From Chloroflexota bacterium (GTDB lineage: Bacteria > Chloroflexota > Dehalococcoidia > Lucifugimonadales > JADFKI01), in assembly GCA_022565015.1 (NCBI GenBank), contig JADFKI010000237.1:1-5861 (forward strand): a stretch of 5,861 bases of DNA, written 5' to 3'. Made by a program: the position numbers and the translations under genes. Shown one piece after another: positions 1-4,714 of this stretch (position 1 is its first letter; every line of letters starts with the position of its first letter). The notes under the pieces are model-generated. The model made no database searches, was not told where the DNA came from, and saw only the letters and a program-made list of their open reading frames with translations.

Positions 1-96
1 GCGGAGGCTTTATATCCTCCCGCCCTGGGTGGTCCTTGCTCCTGGGGGCACATCCCCCCCGATGTATCGGGGCCAGAGGGGGAAAGCCCCCTCTGG
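1..96. repeat. Cluster of GC-rich hairpins, REP-like intergenic element
   Basis: This noncoding stretch is built from successive inverted repeats. The strongest is CCAGAGGGGG (73-82), loop AAAG, CCCCCTCTGG (87-96), a perfect 10-bp stem. Directly abutting it is CCCCGAT (57-63), GT, ATCGGGG (66-72). A third is GGGGG (44-48) / CCCCC (54-58), which competes with the second for bases 57-58. A weaker one is GGAGG (3-7) / CCTCC (16-20). The cluster lies 37 bases past the stop of the minus-strand MaoC gene, so it could end or stabilise that transcript. No T-run follows the stems on the minus strand, so it is not a standard intrinsic terminator. Adjacent hairpins like these resemble dispersed REP-type repeats of high-GC genomes, but dispersal cannot be shown from one window. 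Confidence 0.6.
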
Positions 97-133
97 ACTC
101 CCCCATGACCATTTTGAGATAGTTCTCGAGGAC

Positions 134-616
134 TCAGCTATCCGAGACCCGGCTCTGAGGCACGTTTCTCCTCACGAAGGACTCGTTCACCAGAGCGACC
201 CGTACGCCGTCCTGGTTGGTGAAACCCGTCTCCCACACCGCGAACACCATCTTGCCGGAACGCCCGGTCTTGGCGTAGACCTCTTTCAGCTTCGTTGTCG
301 CGTCCAGTGAATCACCCGGACGCACGGGGGCCAGACTCTCGATGGCCTGCCCGGCAAAGAGGCCGGTGTTTCCAAACTCAAGCTTGATGTCGGGACGCGT
401 GACGCCGGTTACGAAGAGGTTGCAGAACGTCGGCGGCGCGATGATGCCCTCATGGCCATTCTTCTTCGCGGCCGCATCGTCCAGGAAAAGCGGATTGGTC
501 TCGCCCGTCGAGACGGAGAAGTCGACGATCATCTCCTCGGTGACGTGGAACGTTCCGATGTGATGCTCCACGCCGAGAAGGCTGCGATCGAAGCTTATGT
601 CGTCGTCAGTCGCCAT
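134..616 (-). CDS. MaoC-like (FAS1-like dehydratase domain) hydratase subunit
   Basis: A 160-residue single hot-dog-fold protein of the MaoC / FAS1-like dehydratase type, a family that adds or removes water on enoyl/3-hydroxyacyl thioesters. Visible signatures are TGETNPLF (residues 37-44), a following LDDAAAKKNGHEG stretch and APPTF (60-64), which match the N-terminal-type dehydratase domain. The usual hydratase signature has Asp and His at the positions that here read Glu39 and Phe44, so this chain may be a HadA-like non-catalytic partner or use altered chemistry. The start ATG (614-616) has an AGGAA (621-625) about 4 bases upstream, supporting it. The gene lies 57 bases downstream of the PHP gene on the same strand and is probably cotranscribed with it. 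A TAAAAT-like box (638-643, minus) could add an internal promoter but has no good -35. The substrate is unknown. Confidence 0.85.
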   Translation of the reverse strand: MATDDDISFDRSLLGVEHHIGTFHVTEEMIVDFSVSTGETNPLFLDDAAAKKNGHEGIIAPPTFCNLFVTGVTRPDIKLEFGNTGLFAGQAIESLAPVRPGDSLDATTKLKEVYAKTGRSGKMVFAVWETGFTNQDGVRVALVNESFVRRNVPQSRVSDS

Positions 617-673
617 AATTTTCCTAACACATCCGGCATTTTACCCCCTACCGTCCAGTGATTCGTCGGACCG

Positions 674-1333
674 TCAAGAGACAGGGGGCTGTTTCGTCTC
701 CTCCAGTTTAACAGCACGGAAGGTCCCCAGCCGCAGCTCGCGGACCAGGTCGGCCTCGTCTGCAATGGGCCCGTCGAAGCGGGTCATGCACGCGCCGATT
801 GCGCTCACGACGTGGGCGTCGCTGCCGCCGGTGCCCTTTAACGCGTGGCGTTTCACCAGCTCTTCCGCACGTTCCTGCTCGCCGGTCCGGTCGCTGCCGT
901 TTAGCAGCTCCGCGGCCTCCAGGCCCTGGAAAACAGCGCCGTCTGCCTGGTACTCGTACAGCCCTATGCCGAACCGGCCGGGGTGGGCCGGAATGGCGAT
1001 GGCGCCGCAATCCCCGGCAGCGGCTACAAGCTCGGACGCGCTGAGGCCCACATGGGCGAAGTCGACCCGCCGCAGAAGCTCTTCGGTTACTCCGTAGACT
1101 AAGAAATGCCCGCGGTCCGTGTCCAGCTCGGAGCCCTTCAAGATCAGCACATCGGACTCTCCGGCGAGGGCAGTGTAATCGGCCTCGAGATCGAACTTGC
1201 GATGCTCTGTAAGCACGAACCCGTCGAGCTGGAATCCCTTGCGCCGGAGGACGGCCACCCACTTTGCGTACTGCTCGACAGTAGCCCGCGCGTCGTCCGA
1301 CGACACTGAATGCGTATGGAGGTCCAAGAACAT
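674..1333 (-). CDS. PHP-domain metal-dependent phosphoesterase
   Basis: A 219-residue protein of the polymerase-and-histidinol-phosphatase (PHP) family, stand-alone type, expected to be a cytosolic metal-dependent phosphoesterase. Metal ligands are visible in order: DLHTHS with His6 and His8, Asp13, TEH with His44, GSE with Glu69, GHF with His76, PAHPGRFG with His117, and GSDAH with Asp172 and His174. This is a complete PHP motif set, so an active enzyme is likely. The length suits a lone PHP domain without a polymerase or histidinol-phosphatase extension. The start is fixed by MFLDLHTH, the normal PHP N-terminus. No Shine-Dalgarno sequence precedes it; a promoter placed almost on the start codon suggests a leaderless mRNA. 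It is the first gene of a probable two-gene unit with the MaoC-like gene. The substrate (nucleotide, sugar phosphate or other) cannot be told from sequence. Confidence 0.9.
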   Translation of the reverse strand: MFLDLHTHSVSSDDARATVEQYAKWVAVLRRKGFQLDGFVLTEHRKFDLEADYTALAGESDVLILKGSELDTDRGHFLVYGVTEELLRRVDFAHVGLSASELVAAAGDCGAIAIPAHPGRFGIGLYEYQADGAVFQGLEAAELLNGSDRTGEQERAEELVKRHALKGTGGSDAHVVSAIGACMTRFDGPIADEADLVRELRLGTFRAVKLEETKQPPVS

Positions 1334-1341
1334 CGGTTTGA

Positions 1342-1370
1342 ATGGTAGGACAGCGCGGGGAGGGCGTCAA
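1342..1370 (-). promoter_or_regulatory. Predicted sigma-70-type promoter of the PHP gene, near-leaderless
   Basis: Read on the minus strand, TTGACG (1365-1370) matches the -35 consensus at five of six bases. It is followed after exactly 17 bases by TACCAT (1342-1347), a four-of-six -10 box. Transcription would start near 1335, only a couple of bases before the PHP ATG at 1333. That agrees with the absence of a ribosome binding site there. The prediction rests on motif and spacing only. Confidence 0.5.
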
Positions 1371-1409
1371 GCGGAGCCGCCGCATTCAGGTACGGATTTG
1401 AAAGAAGAT

Positions 1410-1438
1410 TTGCGGTTGGTCCTGATTCACCTTATAAT
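1410..1438 (+). promoter_or_regulatory. Promoter of the antitoxin-toxin operon
   Basis: A perfect -10 box TATAAT lies at 1433-1438. Seventeen bases upstream is TTGCGG (1410-1415), which keeps the TTG of the -35 consensus. Transcription would begin near 1445, inside the first operator half-site, giving a leader of about 37 bases to the GTG at 1483. The overlap between the last -10 base and the operator is the arrangement expected for autorepression by a Phd/YefM antitoxin. Confidence 0.65.
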
Positions 1439-1491
1439 GTAGTCACATTTGCTATTCCATTGTGACTACAAAGGAGTCAGGTGTGACTACA
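1438..1491. promoter_or_regulatory. Operator array: three TGTGACTACA half-sites
   Basis: One 10-base word occurs three times with no mismatch. It appears inverted as TGTAGTCACA at 1438-1447, then direct as TGTGACTACA at 1461-1470 and again at 1482-1491. The first two form an inverted repeat around a 13-base spacer. The second and third are direct repeats with a 21-base period, about two helical turns, which puts them on one face of the DNA. The array starts in the -10 box, covers the expected transcription start and ends over the antitoxin start codon. Phd/YefM antitoxins bind palindromic operators in their own promoters, alone or with toxin, so this is most likely the autoregulatory operator. 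Binding itself is inferred. Confidence 0.75.
1471..1476 (+). promoter_or_regulatory. Ribosome binding site that decides the antitoxin start
   Basis: AAGGAG lies 6 bases before the GTG at 1483. This is strong and well spaced, so it selects 1483 over the in-frame GTG at 1462, which lies upstream of this site and has no Shine-Dalgarno sequence. The site lies between the second and third operator half-sites. Confidence 0.75.
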
Positions 1492-1743
1492 ATTAGCATC
1501 CGGGAGCTGAAGGCCGAGGCGACGAGGATCCTCAGGCATATCGAACAAACAGGCGAAGAGGTGGTGATAACCAGGCGAGGCACCCCTTGCGGCAGGCTAA
1601 TACCCATCAGGCAAGGTTCAAAGCCCAAGAAATCCCTACGGTCGATCAGGGATTCTTTGTCGAAGTTGCCCGATGCGGAATATCAAGACTTCTTGGACAT
1701 AAAAGGCATCTGGGAGCCGAGAGAGCCTCCTCATGACGAGTAG
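1483..1743 (+). CDS. Phd/YefM-family antitoxin
   Basis: An 86-residue antitoxin of the Phd/YefM type that should bind DNA through its N-terminal half and block the adjacent PIN-domain ribonuclease through its C-terminal tail. The N-terminus reads TTISIRELKAEATRILRHIE, then GEEVVITRRGTPCGRLIPI, the usual Phd/YefM core of about 45 residues. A basic linker (KPKKSLRSIRDSL) and an acidic or aromatic tail including FLDIKGIWEP follow, as expected for a toxin-binding segment. I prefer the GTG at 1483 because an AAGGAG site precedes it and the fold begins there. A GTG at 1462 would add seven residues (MTTKESG) that are simply encoded by the upstream copy of the direct repeat. The gene overlaps the toxin gene by 11 bases. 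Autorepression through the upstream operator array is likely. Confidence 0.88.
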   Translation: MTTISIRELKAEATRILRHIEQTGEEVVITRRGTPCGRLIPIRQGSKPKKSLRSIRDSLSKLPDAEYQDFLDIKGIWEPREPPHDE

Positions 1744-2149
1744 AGAGGTCCAGGATCCACCCACTTATGTAGCGGATACGCACGCCCTGTGGTGGTACTT
1801 GAATAGCTCCGACAGACTCAGCCCGGCTGCCGACGCCGTATTCCGGCTCGTAGAGACGGGGAACGCGCTGCTCATAATCCCTGCCATCGTCGTTGCGGAG
1901 CTATACTTTCTTTCAGTCAAGCTCGGGAGCCCCTTCCCACCTACCGACCTATATGAGGCACTGGACGGCGTCGAAGGCGTGGTCATATCACCGCTGGACC
2001 GACGACAGCTCGCCGCGTTGCAGGACGTCCACGACGTGCCTGAGATTCACGACCGACTGATCGCCGCAGAAGCATTTGTCCTCGACGCCCCGATAATAAC
2101 GCGAGACCAGGTCCTCGCCGGTTCACGGCACGTGGCTACGATCTGGTGA
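1733..2149 (+). CDS. vapC: VapC-type PIN-domain toxin ribonuclease
   Basis: A 138-residue PIN-domain protein, the typical size of VapC toxins, which are Mg2+-dependent ribonucleases that cut tRNA or rRNA and stop translation. The acidic active-site residues are all present: Asp15 in YVADTHALWWYL, Glu56 in VVAELYFL, Asp107 in EIHDRLIAAEA and Asp125 in IITRD. The toxin therefore looks intact. No in-frame ATG, GTG or TTG occurs between the ATG at 1733 and the first catalytic Asp, so this start is the only reasonable one. It overlaps the antitoxin gene by 11 bases and has only a weak GAGAG-type site upstream, which suggests translational coupling to the antitoxin. The Phd-type antitoxin paired with a PIN toxin is a common combination. 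The RNA target cannot be read from sequence. Confidence 0.9.
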   Translation: MTSREVQDPPTYVADTHALWWYLNSSDRLSPAADAVFRLVETGNALLIIPAIVVAELYFLSVKLGSPFPPTDLYEALDGVEGVVISPLDRRQLAALQDVHDVPEIHDRLIAAEAFVLDAPIITRDQVLAGSRHVATIW

Positions 2150-2169
2150 TGCTCGGCTCGGAGCCCGGT

Positions 2170-2197
2170 TTGTCTTGACCTCCAGGGCCATGTTAAT
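2170..2197 (+). promoter_or_regulatory. Possible weak promoter of the SDR gene
   Basis: TTGTCT (2170-2175) and GTTAAT (2192-2197) are separated by 16 bases, each matching its consensus at four of six positions. A better -35 word, TTGACC (2175-2180), lies too close to any -10-like box. This 101-base gap after the toxin gene otherwise holds only a short A-rich tract (2217-2224). Confidence 0.3.
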
Positions 2198-2250
2198 CTT
2201 TGGGCCGATGAAAGCGTAAAAAAAGCTTCACGAAGTGGAGGACGGAACCC

Positions 2251-3027
2251 ATGGACTTAGGACTTAACGGCAAGACGGCGCTCGTTACGGGCGGAAGCCG
2301 CGGCCTCGGACGGCAGGCCGCGTTGACCCTGGCCCAGGAAGGGGCCAACGTAGCCATCTGCGGCAGGACTCAGGACACCCTGGACAGCACCGTCCAAGAG
2401 CTCTCCGAGAAGGGCGTCAAGGCCATAGGCGTCGTGGCCGACGTCTCCAATGCCGACGACATCGCTCCCTTGCATCAGCGCGTGGTCGAAGACATAGGCC
2501 CCGTGGACATCCTGGTCAACAACGCAGGCGGGGCCCGCTCCAGGGAGGACATCACCGCCGTTGCCCTGGAGGACTACAAGGCGACCTTTGAGCTGAACCT
2601 GTTCGGCGGCTTTCAGCTCATGCAGCTCGTCATCCCACACATGCAGCAGCAGAAGTGGGGACGCATCATCAACATAGCGTCCATCTGGGGCCGGGAGTGG
2701 GGCGGCAACATCTCGTATATGTCGGCCAAGGCCGCGCTGATCGGCGCCACCAAGCACGCGGCGCTGTCGCTGGCCAAGGACGGCGTGCTGGTCAACAGCA
2801 TCGCGCCCGGCTCCATCGCCCACCCTCAGGGTAGCTGGGAGCGCTTCCAGAACGACAACACACCCGAATTCGTCGAGGACTTCATCGCGCACAACCTGCC
2901 CATGGGCAAGTTCGGCTGGCCGGAGCCGCTGGGAGACCTGGTGGCGTTCCTGGCGTCGGAGCGCTCGGGCCTGATCACAGGCGCGTGCATCGTAATCGAC
3001 GGCGGCCAGAGCCACTCCATGATCTAG
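2251..3027 (+). CDS. SDR-family NAD(P)-dependent oxidoreductase
   Basis: A 258-residue classical short-chain dehydrogenase/reductase, a soluble Rossmann-fold enzyme that interconverts alcohol and keto groups using NAD(H) or NADP(H). The cofactor motif TGGSRGLG spans residues 13-20. Asp64 (ADVS) sits near the adenine and NNAGG is at 90-94. The catalytic set is Asn116, Ser144, Tyr156 and Lys160 (YMSAK), and the C-terminus has the usual GACIVIDGGQS. Arg17 and the CGRT stretch at 37-40 lean towards NADP, as in FabG-like 3-oxoacyl reductases, but the substrate is not determinable. The ATG at 2251 is preceded by GGAGG (2237-2241) at a 9-base spacing. The gene sits 101 bases after the toxin gene and 72 bases before the macro gene, with no obvious terminator on either side. 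Confidence 0.93.
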   Translation: MDLGLNGKTALVTGGSRGLGRQAALTLAQEGANVAICGRTQDTLDSTVQELSEKGVKAIGVVADVSNADDIAPLHQRVVEDIGPVDILVNNAGGARSREDITAVALEDYKATFELNLFGGFQLMQLVIPHMQQQKWGRIINIASIWGREWGGNISYMSAKAALIGATKHAALSLAKDGVLVNSIAPGSIAHPQGSWERFQNDNTPEFVEDFIAHNLPMGKFGWPEPLGDLVAFLASERSGLITGACIVIDGGQSHSMI

Positions 3028-3099
3028 TTTTTCCCGCTGCCGCGTCCGGGGTTGTCGTTTCACACGACACATGACACGAGGAGGACTTGAACAAAGGCG

Positions 3100-3624
3100 A
3101 TGGACCCGCGCGACCGAATGGAGATCGTCCAGGGCGACATAACGACGCTTCACGTCGACGCCATCGTCAACGCCGCGAACGAGTCGTTGCTGGGCGGGGG
3201 AGGCGTCGACGGAGCGATTCATCGTGCGGCTGGGCCCGAGTTATTGGCGGAAAGTCGTGCCATCGGGGGCTGTCCGACTGGAGAGGCCAGGATAACGAAG
3301 GGTTATCGGCTGCACGCACGCTGGGTGATACACACGGTCGGACCGGTCTGGCAGGGCGGCCGCAGCCACGAGGACGAGCTGCTGGCAGGCTGCTACGCCA
3401 ACTCTCTGACCCTGGCGCGTGAATACGACGTAAGAACCATCGCATTTCCGGCCGTCAGCGCGGGGGTCTACGGGTTCCCGATGGAGCGCGCCGCCCGAAT
3501 CGCCATCAAAGAGACGAAGCGTTTTTTGGATGACAGCGAACTGCCCGAGAAAGTAGCCTTCGTCTGCTTCAGCCGGCGCGCCGAGGATATTTACCAGCAA
3601 GCGATGGATGAAGTTTTCAACTAA
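3100..3624 (+). CDS. Macro-domain protein, ADP-ribose / O-acetyl-ADP-ribose hydrolase
   Basis: A 174-residue stand-alone macro domain of the MacroD/YmdB type. These cytosolic enzymes remove ADP-ribose from acidic side chains or deacetylate O-acetyl-ADP-ribose. Residues 8-15 (EIVQGDIT) open the fold. NAAN at 24-27 and GGGGVDGAIH at 32-41 form the ligand and catalytic loops, with Asn27 and Asp37 as the expected catalytic pair. CPTGEARIT (58-66), HTVGP (78-82) and SAGVYGFP (120-127) follow, so the active site is complete. An in-frame TGA at 3088-3090 excludes earlier starts. The GAGGAGG at 3078-3084 is 15 bases from this ATG, longer than usual, and the alternative ATG at 3118 is farther still. 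The next gene begins 9 bases after the stop in the same reading frame, so coupled expression is likely. Confidence 0.92.
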   Translation: MDPRDRMEIVQGDITTLHVDAIVNAANESLLGGGGVDGAIHRAAGPELLAESRAIGGCPTGEARITKGYRLHARWVIHTVGPVWQGGRSHEDELLAGCYANSLTLAREYDVRTIAFPAVSAGVYGFPMERAARIAIKETKRFLDDSELPEKVAFVCFSRRAEDIYQQAMDEVFN

Positions 3625-3633
3625 GCTAATAAC

Positions 3634-4710
3634 ATGCTACAGGACTACTTCCGTGATGTGCCGAATAACCTATGCCCATCCTGTGTGAAGGAATGGGATA
3701 GTTGGCTTGGCGAGCTTTCAGACTCTAGAGAGCGAAAACGCATCACCGCTGATTTAAAGAAAGTCGGAGACACAGAATTCCACTCGTCGCATTTGGAGCT
3801 ATATTTCCATCACATGTTCAGGAACAAAGGATTTGATATTACGTGGCATCCTACTTTGAAAGGTGTTGGTACACACCCGGAGTTCCTTCTACGGCGAAAT
3901 GGCGAGTCATTCCTCTTTGAGGCAAGGATTTCTGATCAGGAGAAGGACTTCAGAGGGCAAGAAGATTTCCGTCGCTTGTTGAAGCCCGAACTGGAGAAAC
4001 TTGGACTGCTATGCCTGTTGACTGTTGAATCGGATCAGATTGCGCCACCAATATCTATGTTTGACGTCGTCAAGGAAATCCTGATTCAGTTCATACAGCG
4101 GGAATTTGAAATATTTCATGAGGAGAACGTCCAAGAAAAGTACACTTATTGCAGATTCCCATTGCGAGGCAGCCAATATGGTTTTGATTTCACGTTCGAA
4201 AAACTTCCAGATGATTTTCCCGATATGCATTCACGTGTCTATTACTTCGTCGATGGGTTTCCAAAGATGAGAAACAAGCTCTTTCAAATTATTGAGGAGA
4301 AGGCGTCAAGGTACGGAAAACCAAACCAGCCTTTTGTCATAGGCATCGAAGCATTGAACGGCAGTTATCAGACCGACGAAAAGGGTGCATTATACGGGTC
4401 GCCCTCTTTGAGACTTCTAAGAGACTCCGAGGGTAATGTGGTCGACACAGAAGAAACGAATACTAATGACGGGATATTTTATTCAGCTCTGGAAGGCAGA
4501 CTTAATTACCGACATGTGAGCGCCGTCGCTTTTTATCAGTATCTGAGCGGTGGCGAACACCACACGAGCACGCTTCGCATTTACCATAATCCTTTCGCTA
4601 CGAATCCCGTTCATATGTCCATCTTCGCGGGCTACCCACAATTCGTCCCTATCGAAGAAGGCACAGATAAAGGCCGCATGGATTGGGCTACCGCAAGCTC
4701 GACAGATTGA
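3634..4710 (+). CDS. Uncharacterised protein with PD-(D/E)XK nuclease-like core
   Basis: I do not recognise a named family for this 358-residue protein. Residues 49-100 look like a restriction-endonuclease-fold core: a helix with Glu55 (HLELYFHHMF), a strand after a glycine turn (NKGFDITWHP), HPEF at 81-84 where PDF is usual, and FLFEAR at 93-98 where ExK is usual. Similar uncharacterised actinobacterial and chloroflexal proteins, from memory, read PDF and EAT at these places. The nuclease metal site is therefore altered and activity is uncertain. An isolated CPSC (14-17) sits near the N-terminus. The C-terminal two thirds match nothing I know; no signal peptide or membrane segment is visible. 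No Shine-Dalgarno sequence precedes the ATG, which suggests reinitiation after the macro gene. GC is low (23 of 60 at 4081-4140), hinting at horizontal transfer. Confidence 0.8.
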   Translation: MLQDYFRDVPNNLCPSCVKEWDSWLGELSDSRERKRITADLKKVGDTEFHSSHLELYFHHMFRNKGFDITWHPTLKGVGTHPEFLLRRNGESFLFEARISDQEKDFRGQEDFRRLLKPELEKLGLLCLLTVESDQIAPPISMFDVVKEILIQFIQREFEIFHEENVQEKYTYCRFPLRGSQYGFDFTFEKLPDDFPDMHSRVYYFVDGFPKMRNKLFQIIEEKASRYGKPNQPFVIGIEALNGSYQTDEKGALYGSPSLRLLRDSEGNVVDTEETNTNDGIFYSALEGRLNYRHVSAVAFYQYLSGGEHHTSTLRIYHNPFATNPVHMSIFAGYPQFVPIEEGTDKGRMDWATASSTD

Positions 4711-4714
4711 TTGA

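Noticed and set aside
708..1385. Arg/Pro-rich minus-strand open frame overlapping the PHP gene
   Set aside because: It is a same-strand frame shift of the PHP gene with very high Arg content and no recognisable motif; the PHP frame holds all expected metal ligands.
2155..2173. Possible terminator after the toxin gene (GGCTC G GAGCC then a T-rich stretch)
   Set aside because: The loop would be a single base, leaving a realistic stem of three pairs, and the T tract is interrupted; too weak to call.
2208..2219. Mini-ORF ATG AAA GCG TAA upstream of the SDR gene
   Set aside because: Four codons with no ribosome binding site; expected by chance.
2257..3222. Long minus-strand open frame of 321 codons opposite the SDR gene
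   Set aside because: It lies antisense to a complete SDR with all catalytic residues. Its protein is rich in Arg, Val, Asp and His in a way typical of the reverse frame of a high-GC gene, and it shows no domain.
3100..4710. DarTG toxin-antitoxin system
   Set aside because: The macro domain is of MacroD/YmdB type, and the partner shows no ADP-ribosyltransferase features, so the DarTG label does not fit.
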